This document shows, in pieces, positions 1-9,261 of a stretch of 64,000 nucleotides of DNA. The notes beneath the pieces were generated by a model. The model made no database searches. It saw only the letters and a program-made list of their open reading frames with translations, and had not been told where the DNA came from. Numbering within the stretch: the first letter of the stretch is position 1; each line of letters starts with the position of its first letter. The stretch is taken from assembly GCA_964415065.1 (NCBI GenBank), contig CAYPYX010000006.1, positions 16,165 to 80,164 of the forward strand. Reading direction: 5' to 3'. This stretch comes from VMCP01 sp964415065. GTDB taxonomy: Bacteria > Bacteroidota > Bacteroidia > NS11-12g > UBA955. The translations under genes and the position numbers were made by a program.

Positions 1-11
1 GGAAAAACTAA

Positions 12-1010
12 TTAAATGTTGTAAATATCGTGTTTGTACCGCGATAAATTTTCGGGTTTTGAAAACCATTCAATGGTCTCTTTTAACCCATCCTTCAATG
101 GAATATTGGGTTTCCATTGTGTATGTTCAAACAGTTTTTCTGCTGAACCCAATAATCGAAACACTTCACTCTTTGCAGGACGCAAACGGTCAGTATCCGT
201 TTCAATCTTAGATGACGGATTGATTAAGTCAATTAATAATTGTGCGAGTTCACCAACACTAATTTCCTGTTGTGTAGCAATGTTCACTTCATGTCCAATA
301 AGACTTTCATTTTCTGCAATTTTTACGAAGCCTTTAGCAGTGTCTTTAACATAAACTAGATCACGCGTTGGTGTAGTATCACCCAATCGGATAACGGGCT
401 CTTTATTGAGCAATTGAGTAATGATAGTAGGGATTACTGCTCTAGCTGATTGACGTGGGCCATAAGTGTTAAATGGGCGAACCAAGGTAACAGGTAGGCC
501 AAAACTTCTGAAGAAACTATCCGCCATGACATCAGCACCAATTTTTGAAGCGGAATAAGGTGACTGTCCTTGTTTGGGATGGGTTTCTGTAATGGGTACA
601 AATTGGGCGGTTCCATATACTTCTGAAGTAGAAGTAACCAATATACGTTCGATATTCAGACGTTTTGCCGCTTGAATAATGTTTAAAGTTCCACGAATAT
701 TGGTGTCTACATAACTATCAGGAGAATGATAACTGTATGGAATGGCGATTAAAGCGGCCAAATGAAAAACTACTTCACAATCTTCCATAGCCGTATAAAC
801 CCCATTTGGATCGCGCACATCTCCAGCAAAGACTTCAATTTTTGCTAATGTTTCTTTTGGAAAGGTGTCCAACCATCCCCAAGAATTGAAAGAATTATAA
901 TAAACAAAGGCCTTAACATGAGCGCCACACTCAATCAAATGTTCAACTAGGTGACTTCCAATAAAACCATCTGCTCCTGTTACAAGAACTTTTTTTCCAG
1001 CAATTTTCAT
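12..1010 (-). CDS. legB: NAD-dependent sugar-nucleotide 4,6-dehydratase, LegB-like
   Basis: Extended short-chain dehydrogenase of 332 residues. The Rossmann motif GADGFIG is at residues 12-18, the active-site segment TSTSEVYG at 126-133 and the catalytic YxxxK at Y152-K156. Enzymes of this group oxidise C4 and dehydrate C5/C6 of an NDP-hexose to give a 4-keto-6-deoxy sugar. In the legionaminic pathway LegB does this on GDP-GlcNAc and hands the product to the aminotransferase LegC, which is encoded in the same locus. The LegB assignment therefore rests on context as well as on fold; a general NDP-sugar epimerase/dehydratase cannot be excluded from motifs alone. It is the last minus-strand gene of the cluster, 3 nt after the preceding gene. 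ATG start at 1010, TAA stop at 12-14. Confidence 0.8.
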   Translation of the reverse strand: MKIAGKKVLVTGADGFIGSHLVEHLIECGAHVKAFVYYNSFNSWGWLDTFPKETLAKIEVFAGDVRDPNGVYTAMEDCEVVFHLAALIAIPYSYHSPDSYVDTNIRGTLNIIQAAKRLNIERILVTSTSEVYGTAQFVPITETHPKQGQSPYSASKIGADVMADSFFRSFGLPVTLVRPFNTYGPRQSARAVIPTIITQLLNKEPVIRLGDTTPTRDLVYVKDTAKGFVKIAENESLIGHEVNIATQQEISVGELAQLLIDLINPSSKIETDTDRLRPAKSEVFRLLGSAEKLFEHTQWKPNIPLKDGLKETIEWFSKPENLSRYKHDIYNI

Positions 1011-1013
1011 TTG

Positions 1014-1901
1014 TTACAAAGGTAATTTTTTTCTTTGATACGCATCAATGAAGCTATTTTCGGTTGCATTATAAATTTTTTGATTACGGAAATTTGCATA
1101 TTGTGCAAGTCTATAGTGCGCATAAAAGGCTTTAGTCAGATTGGTGTAGAATTCGTGCATTCTAACCGACCGATTTTCAGGATGTCGAAGAGGAATCCAT
1201 TTGGTCTCGACTTCATAGAAATGATCGTCTCTCATCATCAATTGGTTATCTTGATTTACCACTAAGTTTGAATGAAAGTTGCTTTCAACTCCCAGAAGAT
1301 AGATTTCTTTAAACTGATAATTAATTGCTTGGAAAATGCACGTGTTAATTACATTTTGGCTTTGAGGACTTCCCAGCCCAGTTTGGTAAATCCAGTTTTC
1401 AAAAGGTTGAAACCCTTTTACAACAGTGTAATTGAAGAATTGTATCGAGAACTTATTCTCTATCAGTTTTTGAACAATGGGTGATTTCCTAAAAAGCTGT
1501 GGTACAAAAAGAGTTATATCCCAGTCTGCTGCTAGAATTGTTCTCCAAGCTTGAACAATAAGTTTCTGGGTACCTAAGAACTTTTCATTGGATATAACGG
1601 CAGGAGCTAGTTCTGGATTTTCTAGGGTTTCTAAATTAAAGTTGAAGAAAGCCTTATCTAAAAACACATAAAATTCAGGTTTAACTTGATTGAAAATCGG
1701 TTGAGATGCGAATAGATTCACCGTCATCAACTGGTAATTCGTTCTTTGAAATTTTGGATCTGCTAAAGTTTCTGTGGCTGATGGACCATTTCCCAGTATG
1801 ATCAAGGGCAGATCATTCGGTTTCGTGATTTTTTTAAAAAAACGACTCTGAATAACGATTTTACCCAAAGATAAACCGGTTTGAATTAAATTATTGATCA
1901 T
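1014..1901 (-). CDS. Putative glycosyltransferase of GT42/DUF115-like fold
   Basis: A 295-residue protein with no clear named family. A nucleotide-binding-like motif GNGPS is at residues 37-41, an NLF/ASQPIF segment follows near 62-70, a KEIYLLGVES strand-turn is at 198-207 and a DDHFYE motif at 225-230. The same order (GNGPS, a KEIYLSGID-like strand, then a catalytic-region His) is seen in GT42 sialyltransferases such as Campylobacter Cst-II and, more loosely, in DUF115/MptE-like proteins of glycan loci. Its place between the CMP-sugar synthetase (11-nt overlap) and LegB makes a nonulosonic acid transferase plausible. This is an inference; a modifying enzyme of DUF115 type is the alternative. 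No signal peptide or membrane span is seen. Confidence 0.5.
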   Translation of the reverse strand: MINNLIQTGLSLGKIVIQSRFFKKITKPNDLPLIILGNGPSATETLADPKFQRTNYQLMTVNLFASQPIFNQVKPEFYVFLDKAFFNFNLETLENPELAPAVISNEKFLGTQKLIVQAWRTILAADWDITLFVPQLFRKSPIVQKLIENKFSIQFFNYTVVKGFQPFENWIYQTGLGSPQSQNVINTCIFQAINYQFKEIYLLGVESNFHSNLVVNQDNQLMMRDDHFYEVETKWIPLRHPENRSVRMHEFYTNLTKAFYAHYRLAQYANFRNQKIYNATENSFIDAYQRKKLPL

Positions 1902-2616
1902 GAATTAAATCGTTGTAATATCCCGACTGCATTTTAAACTCCAATTCTTTCCAATCTTCTGGTGTGTCCAAGTCAATCATCATTTCCCAAGGTTGAACCA
2001 TTTTTGTAATTTGTTGCATCTCATGCATCGGTTGTTTCTGTAATGAAGCAGAATTAATAACATAAATACTACCATTTATTACATACGCAGGAGGGCAATC
2101 TTGACGGCGAGTAAAATTACTGTCTATACTCCTATGGATATATCCATTTTGATTTTCAAGGAAGATGTTATAATATGGGTTGAAAGGGCTTTCACAAACA
2201 CTAACTACCATGTCACATGCTTTCGATTCATATAAATCCAAACATGTTTGAACATCTTGTTTTTTTCGAAGTGGCGAAGTTGCTTGTAGAAGTAAAATTG
2301 AATCAAATAATGGCTGATCATTGATTTTACATTGATTATTGTAATAATCCAATGCATGCAGTAAAACCTCTCGGCTACCGCTCGTGTCAGTTGATAAATT
2401 TTCAGGTCGAATGAAAGGAGGTTTTACACCCATTTTTGTGGCAATCTCTATGATCTCAATAGAATCGGAGCTAATACAGATTTGTTCTTTAGGGAATATG
2501 CTTAAGGCTGTTTCAATGGAATATTGAATTAAAGGTTTTCCCATTAAAGGTTTATGATTTTTTCCGGGGATACCTTTAGAGCCACCTCGAGCTGGAATAA
2601 TACACAGTGTTCTCAT
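1891..2616 (-). CDS. legF: CMP-nonulosonic acid synthetase (acylneuraminate cytidylyltransferase), LegF/NeuA-like
   Basis: Transfers CMP from CTP to the anomeric oxygen of a nonulosonic acid, giving the activated donor. The N-terminal signature IIPARGGSKGIPGKN (residues 6-20) holds the CTP-binding loop of the NeuA family, and LLLQATSPLR and VVSVCESPFNPYYN are further family-type segments. Length 241 residues is close to the family norm of about 230. The gene lies 5 nt after the PtmE gene and overlaps the GT42-like gene by 11 nt, so it is translationally linked to both. Substrate (legionaminate versus neuraminate) is inferred from neighbours. ATG start at 2616. Confidence 0.88.
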   Translation of the reverse strand: MRTLCIIPARGGSKGIPGKNHKPLMGKPLIQYSIETALSIFPKEQICISSDSIEIIEIATKMGVKPPFIRPENLSTDTSGSREVLLHALDYYNNQCKINDQPLFDSILLLQATSPLRKKQDVQTCLDLYESKACDMVVSVCESPFNPYYNIFLENQNGYIHRSIDSNFTRRQDCPPAYVINGSIYVINSASLQKQPMHEMQQITKMVQPWEMMIDLDTPEDWKELEFKMQSGYYNDLIHDQ

Positions 2617-2621
2617 GATTT

Positions 2622-3677
2622 TTAGAAATCAAATAGATGTAAAGACTTGATGTCTTCCTGTGATTTTTCGTAATCCTGCATGGATCCAATGTCGTTCCAA
2701 TACCCTAAAATTGGAAACGATTGAACACTTTGATGGTTATTTAAAGCGTTTTCTATAAAATCAGTGGCATTGTAAAATGTGTCTTTAGGCAGAGAATTTA
2801 AAAGAGATGAATTGAATAAATAGAACCCGGCATTGGCTTGAAATGTATAGGTGGGTTTTTCTACTAAAGAGGCAATTTTGTCGTTTTTTTCCTCCAACAC
2901 AGCGTATGGAAGTGTTACTTTATGGGGGATAGTAGCAATACAAATGTTTGCATTTGATTGTGCGTATTTCAGATACATTTCTTCTAAATCGATGTTGCTT
3001 AATAAATCTGCGTTAAACAGAAGAACATGATTGTTTGAAAGCTCTGGTAACATAGATAATGCACCGATGGTACCCATTGGCTGGTTTTCTTCAATATAAC
3101 GAATGGTGCAATTCCATTGACTACCGTCACCGAAATGTTCAATGATTTGTTCTTTTAAATATCCAACACATAGAAAAATCTCTTGAATTCCAAATTGAAG
3201 TAGACGCTTTATATTAATTTCTAGAATGGGAATATTGCCCACTTTAAGCATGGGTTTGGGTGTATTTATGGTTAAGGGACGTAAACGCATTCCCAATCCT
3301 CCAGCCATGATTACCGCACTAACGGGTAGATAACTTTTTAGTTTTTTGAAATTTAATATTTCAATTAAACTTAAATCATGGGAGAGTAAAGGGATTATGT
3401 CTACATCTTTGCTCCTCCACTCACGAATTTGATTAAGATCTATTTGGTTTTTTACGATGTATTTAAAGGATTTAAATGCAAATTTTTCACAGCTATCCTG
3501 CACAGATAAACCTTCCAATAATCCTCTGCGAATATCACCATCGGAAATAGTTCCAATGATTTTGTCTGATTCGTTCAATACAAAAAGTACGCGAGCGTGA
3601 CCGGATTCGCCCATTTTTTTAATAGCTTCAGACAAAGTTGCATTTTGTGAAATGGTATGACTTTCGGTGTTAATCAT
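2622..3677 (-). CDS. ptmE: CBS-domain sugar-1-phosphate nucleotidyltransferase, PtmE-like
   Basis: Two CBS motifs fill about the first 115 residues (GTISDGDIRRG is clear), then a nucleotidyltransferase domain begins with MAGGLGMRLRPLT. This CBS plus NTP-transferase architecture is that of Campylobacter PtmE, the glucosamine-1-phosphate guanylyltransferase that starts the GDP-linked legionaminic acid route. The CBS pair may sense an adenine nucleotide, which is an inference. The frame can be opened at a TTG at 3692, but the ATG at 3677 (MINTESHT) fits better and gives 351 residues. It is 5 nt upstream of legF. A 147-nt spacer separates it from legI, with no obvious TAnnTTTG element. Confidence 0.82.
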   Translation of the reverse strand: MINTESHTISQNATLSEAIKKMGESGHARVLFVLNESDKIIGTISDGDIRRGLLEGLSVQDSCEKFAFKSFKYIVKNQIDLNQIREWRSKDVDIIPLLSHDLSLIEILNFKKLKSYLPVSAVIMAGGLGMRLRPLTINTPKPMLKVGNIPILEINIKRLLQFGIQEIFLCVGYLKEQIIEHFGDGSQWNCTIRYIEENQPMGTIGALSMLPELSNNHVLLFNADLLSNIDLEEMYLKYAQSNANICIATIPHKVTLPYAVLEEKNDKIASLVEKPTYTFQANAGFYLFNSSLLNSLPKDTFYNATDFIENALNNHQSVQSFPILGYWNDIGSMQDYEKSQEDIKSLHLFDF

Positions 3678-3824
3678 ATTATTTGAAGTCAATGTTATGG
3701 AATTTTTTTAAAATTAATGACTTAGAAAAGCGATTTTTTATAATTCTATTTTAATTTAAGAAAACAATGTTCTCATTCTAAGTTGTGTTTGATTATTCCA
3801 ATGAGCGGCATTGTTATTGTGATA

Positions 3825-4871
3825 CTATGAACGGTCAAGTTTAAAATCACTTGGGGTTAGTGGACTACCCATTTTAACTGATTTTTGTAAAGTTTTTCCT
3901 ACTATTTGGGGTAGTTGCATTGGTGAAATTTCTACTAAAGGTCTTAATAAATCAAAATCGCTTTCTTCTAATATGTGTCCTTCCATTAAATCTTTATTGA
4001 AATACAATCCCTTACGCGCAATATTTTTATTTTTTAACTCGGATTCGGTTGGAGTTTTTAGACCAGTTCCAGCAATGGATTTTTCAACAATTCGAATTCC
4101 AGAGCATAATCTATGAAGTTCTTCAGGGTTCAATGAAGCTTTATGGTCAGGGCCGGGTAATTCTTTGTCTAGAGTGAAGTGTTTTTCAATTACACTAGCT
4201 CCAAGTGCTACTGCAGCAAGTGAAACTTCAACACCTTCTGTGTGATCTGAATATCCAATTTGAGTTCCGAACTGATTTTGAATATCTAACATTGCTAGTA
4301 AATTTACATCATTAGGTTTTGTTGGATAATCAGTGTTGCAATGTAAAATAGTAATCTCTTCTTGGGGGATTTCTAAATTCATTAATACCTCTATTGCATC
4401 TTTAATTTCTTCAATAGTAGCCATTCCTGTGGATATGATTACCGGTTTTTTAAAAGATGCAATCTTTCTTAAGTAGGGAAGGTTGGTGATTTCCCCTGAT
4501 GGAATTTTAAAAAGACCCATGTTCAGTGAATTTAAAAAATCTAAACTCTCTAAATCAAAGCCCGTAGACAGAAATTGAATTCCGCATTTTTTAGCGTGCT
4601 CGATCAATTCTAGATGATGTTCATAACTCAGTTCCAGCTGTTTAAGCATGGAAAATTGATCGGAGCTTTCCGGATCGTTAGCTTTCTGATAATCTGCTTT
4701 GCTGGCAGATTTAGTGACCAAATTTTCAGCTTTGAATGTTTGAAATTTTACATAATCAGCTCCTGCAGATGCAGCAACTTCGATCAGTTTTTTCGCATTA
4801 TCAATGCTTCCATTGTGGTTAACTCCGGCTTCAGCTATAATTATGGTTTTATATGGGGAATTAGGTCTCAC
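3825..4871 (-). CDS. legI: Nonulosonic acid synthase, LegI/NeuB-like, with SAF domain
   Basis: Condenses phosphoenolpyruvate with a 6-carbon N-acyl sugar to form the 9-carbon acid. EAGVNHNG at residues 14-21 starts the NeuB TIM barrel; FKIPSGEITNLP and GYSDHTEG are PEP/metal-site segments. The last 60 residues (from RKGLYFNKDL) form the antifreeze-like SAF domain that completes the active site. Length 348 is standard. The start codon is GTG at 4871 (GTG AGA CCT AAT): no in-frame ATG lies just upstream, and the next internal Met is far inside the barrel. A 167-nt gap separates it from the acyltransferase gene upstream. Choice of legionaminate over neuraminate as product comes from LegB, LegC and PtmE in the same locus. 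Confidence 0.88.
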   Translation of the reverse strand: MRPNSPYKTIIIAEAGVNHNGSIDNAKKLIEVAASAGADYVKFQTFKAENLVTKSASKADYQKANDPESSDQFSMLKQLELSYEHHLELIEHAKKCGIQFLSTGFDLESLDFLNSLNMGLFKIPSGEITNLPYLRKIASFKKPVIISTGMATIEEIKDAIEVLMNLEIPQEEITILHCNTDYPTKPNDVNLLAMLDIQNQFGTQIGYSDHTEGVEVSLAAVALGASVIEKHFTLDKELPGPDHKASLNPEELHRLCSGIRIVEKSIAGTGLKTPTESELKNKNIARKGLYFNKDLMEGHILEESDFDLLRPLVEISPMQLPQIVGKTLQKSVKMGSPLTPSDFKLDRS

Positions 4872-5038
4872 GAATATGTTTGGGGTTGAATGTGTAAGAA
4901 AAAGGATGTTTTGTCTAAAATGAATGATCTTTATGTATTGAGTTTTAACCGGATATTTAATAGAAATATCATTTATTTTATTTGATTTTTACAGTGATTT
5001 GTTGAAGTTGTAAGGTAAATTTATCAGTTTTACTTTAT

Positions 5039-5737
5039 TTAATTTACTAGCCGATTGCCTATCCATTTCCCTCCATTAGGTATATTTTTAGTTACTACAG
5101 AACCTGCTCCTACGGTCACATTATCGCCAATTACTAATCCTGGTAATACTGTAGAGTTCGCTCCAATTAGTGTGGTTGAGCCAATTCTAACATTTCCCAA
5201 AATAACGCTACCAGGGGCAATATGGCTGTGATTTTCAATATGACATTCATGTTCTATTATACTCCCGGTATTTAAAATACAGTTATGGCCTATATTGGCC
5301 ATACTGTTAACACAAACATTTTTACCAATGTAATTTCCTGAGCCCAATTTCACGTTAGGTGATAAATTGGTTGAGGCGTCAATGATGTTTATAAATATGG
5401 TATTTAGTTCATTTTTGACTGAAAAGTCTGTTTCACTAATATCGGAATAAGTTGTGTTGTTGAAATTATCGATTAAAGGTTTTACATTCAGTCGTTCTAA
5501 GATGAGATTAAACGCACGTTTTCTAATTGTATTGTCGCCAATTCCAATGATAAATTGATAAGGAATTAAATCAACTAAATTATCGCCTTCGAAGCCAAGG
5601 TAGTTTAAATGAAAAGGATTATTTGCTACAGGTTGTTTATCGAAATAACCCGCAATATTCATACTCATAGTGGTAGAAGATTCAAGCACTACAAAAGCAT
5701 GTCCAGAATTTCCGAGTATGGCGATTTTTTTTGTCAT
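5039..5737 (-). CDS. Left-handed beta-helix sugar O/N-acyltransferase, NeuD/PglD-like
   Basis: A short Rossmann-like N-terminus (KKIAILGNSGHAFVVLES) precedes hexapeptide repeats from about residue 125 to 225 (GSGNYIGKNVCVNSMANIG, GSVILGNVRIGSTTLIGA). This is the architecture of NeuD O-acetyltransferases and PglD N-acetyltransferases. In this locus it is a candidate for acetylation of the 4-amino group made by LegC (the LegH step), or for O-acetylation of the finished sugar. The plus-strand GNAT gene is the competing candidate for either role. It lies 37 nt after legC in the same direction. ATG start at 5737, 232 residues. Confidence 0.75.
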   Translation of the reverse strand: MTKKIAILGNSGHAFVVLESSTTMSMNIAGYFDKQPVANNPFHLNYLGFEGDNLVDLIPYQFIIGIGDNTIRKRAFNLILERLNVKPLIDNFNNTTYSDISETDFSVKNELNTIFINIIDASTNLSPNVKLGSGNYIGKNVCVNSMANIGHNCILNTGSIIEHECHIENHSHIAPGSVILGNVRIGSTTLIGANSTVLPGLVIGDNVTVGAGSVVTKNIPNGGKWIGNRLVN

Positions 5738-5774
5738 TTTTACAATGTAATTGGATCAAATTAATCTAGATAGA

Positions 5775-6923
5775 TTAAAATGGATTGGAAGGAATATTTA
5801 CAATGGTGTTAGCCAAGTATTTTGAATTTGTTTGATCATCGGCTTGGCAATGAGCAAACATGGGTAATTCGGTCATGAGTTTCCAAATGGGTCTTGTTTG
5901 AACCGATTGGGCATTACTTTCAGTCAGAAATTCGTCACGTTGTTTCTGACTTTCAAGTTGAATGGCCATTAGCCAATAGTTGGATTTTGAATTTTCTGGC
6001 TCTTGAATAAATTTTATTCCCATTTGTTTAAATTGTTGAGCATATTTTTCGGCCAGCAATCTCTTTATACGGATTCGCTCATTTATGTTTTCAAGTTGAG
6101 CACAAAGTAGTGCAGCATTTAAGTTGGGAAGTCTGTAATTGAACCCAATTTCGTCATGAACATATTCAAAAGGATGAGGAACTTTAGCGGTGGTTGTAAT
6201 GTGTTTTAAATGCTGACCCATGTTTAAGTTGTTGGAGCAAATCATTCCACCACCACCAGCGGTTGCAATTTTATTGCCGTTAAATGAAAATGCAGCTAAT
6301 TCTCCCCAATTGCCTGTATGAATGTCCTTGAAAGTACTGCCCAAAGATTCGGCACAATCCTCAACCAAGGGGATGTTATACTTTTGACAAATACTCAAGA
6401 TTTCATCAATTTTACATGGGAAACCAAAGGTGTGCATTGGAACGCACGCAGAAATTCTTCTAGACGTTTTTTTATTGAAAGGAACACCATCCTCTCTCAT
6501 CTCGACGAATTCTTCCAAGAAATTCTTCAGTTTTACGGGGGAAAGTCCTAAAGTATCTAAATCTACATCCACAAAAACCGGACAGGCTCCTAAATAGGAG
6601 ATAGCATTGGAAGTTGCTACAAATGATAATGATTGAGTAATTACCTCTGTGTTTTCAGAAACACCAACTTCTCTTAATCCAATGTGAAGTGCTGCGGTTC
6701 CATTTACTACAGCAACCGATTTTTGTATTCCAGTTATTTGTGAAGTGAGAAGTTCAGACTTATCAACAAATGCGCCAACCGATGAAACAAAGGTGGATTT
6801 TATGGTTTCTAGAACATATCGTTCTTCATTCCCAGAGAATACAGGAGGATGAAGTGGTATAAATTCCTGGGTTGCGAAATTCTCTCGGATAATTTGAACG
6901 ATACTCGAATTTAGATTACTCAT
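5775..6923 (-). CDS. legC: PLP-dependent sugar aminotransferase, LegC-like (DegT/DnrJ/EryC1/StrS family)
   Basis: Transaminates a 4-keto sugar nucleotide at C4. The family motifs are present: NGTAALH at residues 74-80 (cofactor phosphate cup), PVFVDVD near 115-121, VEDCAES at 187-193 and the PLP lysine K218 in SFNGNK, followed by a glycine-rich GGGGM. LegC-type enzymes carry an N-terminal helix before FIPLHPPVFSG like the one seen here. It is the first gene of the minus-strand arm, so it probably starts the operon; a TATATTTG element lies 41 nt upstream. ATG start at 6923, 382 residues. In the pathway it follows LegB and precedes N-acetylation. Confidence 0.85.
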   Translation of the reverse strand: MSNLNSSIVQIIRENFATQEFIPLHPPVFSGNEERYVLETIKSTFVSSVGAFVDKSELLTSQITGIQKSVAVVNGTAALHIGLREVGVSENTEVITQSLSFVATSNAISYLGACPVFVDVDLDTLGLSPVKLKNFLEEFVEMREDGVPFNKKTSRRISACVPMHTFGFPCKIDEILSICQKYNIPLVEDCAESLGSTFKDIHTGNWGELAAFSFNGNKIATAGGGGMICSNNLNMGQHLKHITTTAKVPHPFEYVHDEIGFNYRLPNLNAALLCAQLENINERIRIKRLLAEKYAQQFKQMGIKFIQEPENSKSNYWLMAIQLESQKQRDEFLTESNAQSVQTRPIWKLMTELPMFAHCQADDQTNSKYLANTIVNIPSNPF

Positions 6924-6964
6924 TCTAGAAATGTGGTTTTTGAAAAAATCAAAAGTTTGCTCAA

Positions 6965-6972
6965 CAAATATA
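6965..6972 (-). promoter_or_regulatory. Candidate -7 element (TATATTTG) for the legC arm
   Basis: On the minus strand the sequence reads TATATTTG, an exact match to the Bacteroidota TAnnTTTG consensus, 41 nt before the legC ATG. No convincing TTG at the usual upstream spacing. It lies in the divergent intergenic region shared with the plus-strand arm. Confidence 0.35.
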
Positions 6973-7116
6973 CTAAGGATTGATTAAACCTGTTGATTGA
7001 TTAAGCGTCTAGTTCTCCGAAAATAAGTTGTTGAAGCTAAAACCGCCTGAGGCAAAAGAAATCAGTATTGAAAATAAGGAATTCAAAAGAACCATTAATC
7101 ATGGTTATAAATAATA

Positions 7117-7124
7117 TATTTTTG
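7117..7124 (+). promoter_or_regulatory. Candidate -7 element (TATTTTTG) for the GNAT-legG-PIG-L arm
   Basis: TATTTTTG matches TAnnTTTG and sits 21 nt before the ATG at 7146. If used, transcription starts downstream of the earlier in-frame start at 7068, which supports 7146 as the true start. No good -33 TTG is seen. Confidence 0.35.
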
Positions 7125-7145
7125 GTTTACTTTGTTGTAGAAATC

Positions 7146-8090
7146 ATGGTGGAAATTAGAATGTATCAAGAAGGTGATGAAACCGCTATACTAAATCTTT
7201 TTGATTTAGCCTTCGGGAAAAAGATGAGTTTGGATTACTGGAAATGGCGTTACAAGCAAAATCCATTTGGTGTTGAGCCAATGGTTAGTTTAATGTTTGA
7301 TAATGATGAATTAATAGGTCATTATGCTGTTTTCCCTATTGAAATGATCATTGATTCAAAAATTCAACTATCGGCATTTTCAATGACAACAATGACCCAT
7401 CCTGACCACCAAGGTAAAGGGATTTTTAAAACACTCGCACAACATTTGTATGAATATATTTATACAAAATTTGGTATTAATTTAATTTGGGGGTTTCCGA
7501 ATTTGAATTCGCACTACGGGTTTGTGAAAAACTTAAATTGGAAGGACGTAGGTTTATTGTCAAATCTGAAGTTAGAAACCTTTGTGAAAATTAGAGAATC
7601 ATGGAATTTTGAATTTGAGAAATTTGATGATTTTACCATTTCAAGCAGTGGAAATTTCGATATTTACAATCAGATTAGAATTAATAAATCTAAAGAGTAC
7701 TTGAATTGGAGGTATTTCTCAAATCCGGATAATCAATATTTTGGAATCCGACATAGGTATAATCACAATTTCTTCATAGTATACAAGTATTTTCGTTTTT
7801 ATGATAAATTGGAAATAGATATTGTTGAGATAGAGTTTGGTAATAATCATTTGTTGTTAACAGAATTAATCGAATGTGTTGTTAAAGTAAGTTTTGATGA
7901 CGGAAAACAAATTTCTGGAATGAATCTTTGGTGTAATATTCATTCTAATAATTACATTCTTTTTGAGAAAATCGGATTTAAGCCGTCCTTACCTTTAACC
8001 TATTTAGGTTGTAGAGATATTCATTCAATTAATACGAATTATAGCTTGAATAATTGGTTTATTACCATGGGGGACTCTGATGTTTATTGA
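7146..8090 (+). CDS. GNAT-family N-acyltransferase of a glycan locus
   Basis: A 314-residue protein from ATG 7146 (MVEIRMYQEGDE), the usual GNAT opening. The acetyl-CoA loop is seen as HPDHQGKGIF at residues 85-94. The second half (from about 180) repeats a weaker GNAT-like pattern with WRYFSNPDNQYFGI, as in larger two-lobed GNAT proteins of Bacteroidota polysaccharide clusters. It directly precedes legG (ATG 8092 begins 1 nt after its stop) and then a PIG-L deacetylase, suggesting one transcript. Possible jobs are the LegH N-acetylation or re-acylation of a deacetylated amino sugar; both are inferences. The frame could also open at 7068, but that adds 26 residues unlike the family. Confidence 0.65.
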   Translation: MVEIRMYQEGDETAILNLFDLAFGKKMSLDYWKWRYKQNPFGVEPMVSLMFDNDELIGHYAVFPIEMIIDSKIQLSAFSMTTMTHPDHQGKGIFKTLAQHLYEYIYTKFGINLIWGFPNLNSHYGFVKNLNWKDVGLLSNLKLETFVKIRESWNFEFEKFDDFTISSSGNFDIYNQIRINKSKEYLNWRYFSNPDNQYFGIRHRYNHNFFIVYKYFRFYDKLEIDIVEIEFGNNHLLLTELIECVVKVSFDDGKQISGMNLWCNIHSNNYILFEKIGFKPSLPLTYLGCRDIHSINTNYSLNNWFITMGDSDVY

Positions 8091-8091
8091 T

Positions 8092-9261
8092 ATGAATAAA
8101 AGAAAAATCGTTGCAATAACAGGAGCAAGATCGGAATATGACTTGATGTATACCACATATAAAAAACTTAATCAAATTCCACATATTGATTTTGGTCTAA
8201 TAGTTACAGGCCCCCATTTAGCTGATAAATTTGGGAATACAAGTTCTCTCGTTGAACTAGATAAATTTACAATTCACGACAAAATTTATAACTTGATAGA
8301 TACCAATAATTTGATTGGTAGAATTTCTTCCTTAGGGTATCAAATACCTCTGTTGGCACATGCGTTGGATCGAATTAGACCAGACATTGTGCTTGTAGCA
8401 GGCGATAGAGAGGAAGCGATTAGTGTTTCAATGACCGCAGCATTTTTAAATATACCAGTAGCACACTTCTTTGGTGGTGACATAGCTAAGGATGGAAACA
8501 TAGATAATTCAGTGAGATATGCAACTTCAAAATTCTCACATCTCCATTTTACTACATTATCAACACATAAAGAAAATTTAATTCGTTTGGGGGAGGATGA
8601 ATGGCGGATTCATGTTGTAGGAAATCCAGCTCTAGATAGATTGAATGAAATTCCAGTCATAGAAAAGGACATAGTGTTAAAGGAGTTGAAATCAGAAGAA
8701 TGGAAACATGATGATTATTGTGTTTTGATTCAACATTCTGTCATTAATGAAGTGGACAAGCAAAGTGAAATCATACGAATAACACTTGAATCGATTCGGG
8801 AAAGTGGAATGCGTTGTTTTGTGAATTACCCAAATTCAGATGCAGGCAATCAATCAATTATTGATGCCTATTTAGAATATTCTAAATTGTACCCCACTCA
8901 ATTTAGATTATTCCAAAATCTAGATAGAATCATGTACATAAACCTTTTGAGAAATTCTTCGTTTTTAATAGGAAATTCAAGTTCAGGATTGCTCGAGGCA
9001 CCAAGTTTAAAACTACCAGCAATTAATGTTGGTACACGGCAAAGAGGAAGAGAACATGGCTGTAATGTGGTTTTTGTAAATTATGATAAATCTGAGATAA
9101 TGAATGCTATTGATTTTGTTTCAAGTAATGAAGATTTTCTTTTAGAGGTGAGCAAAGGAATTAATCCTTATGGCGATGGAAATTCCTCGGAAAAAATTAT
9201 ACATATACTTCAAAATATCAACCTTAACGAAACGCTAATTTTTAAAAATATTACTTACTAA
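8092..9261 (+). CDS. legG: Hydrolysing UDP/GDP-sugar 2-epimerase, LegG/NeuC-like
   Basis: NeuC-type enzymes invert C2 and release the NDP group, delivering the free 6-carbon precursor for the synthase. MNKRKIVAITGARSEYDLM at the N-terminus is the typical NeuC start; later segments VAGDREEAI, HFFGGD, GNPALDRL, FLIGNSSSGLLEAP and NVGTRQRGRE are the WecB/NeuC fold signatures around the nucleotide site. Length 389 from ATG 8092, chosen over the ATG at 8080 that lies inside the upstream gene. Substrate in this locus is probably GDP-2,4-diacetamido-2,4,6-trideoxyglucose, by analogy to Campylobacter LegG. Followed without a gap by the PIG-L gene. Confidence 0.85.
   Translation: MNKRKIVAITGARSEYDLMYTTYKKLNQIPHIDFGLIVTGPHLADKFGNTSSLVELDKFTIHDKIYNLIDTNNLIGRISSLGYQIPLLAHALDRIRPDIVLVAGDREEAISVSMTAAFLNIPVAHFFGGDIAKDGNIDNSVRYATSKFSHLHFTTLSTHKENLIRLGEDEWRIHVVGNPALDRLNEIPVIEKDIVLKELKSEEWKHDDYCVLIQHSVINEVDKQSEIIRITLESIRESGMRCFVNYPNSDAGNQSIIDAYLEYSKLYPTQFRLFQNLDRIMYINLLRNSSFLIGNSSSGLLEAPSLKLPAINVGTRQRGREHGCNVVFVNYDKSEIMNAIDFVSSNEDFLLEVSKGINPYGDGNSSEKIIHILQNINLNETLIFKNITY

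Noticed and set aside
7068..7145. Longer start of the GNAT gene at 7068
   Set aside because: The extra 26 residues are unlike the family and the -7 element lies downstream of that start.
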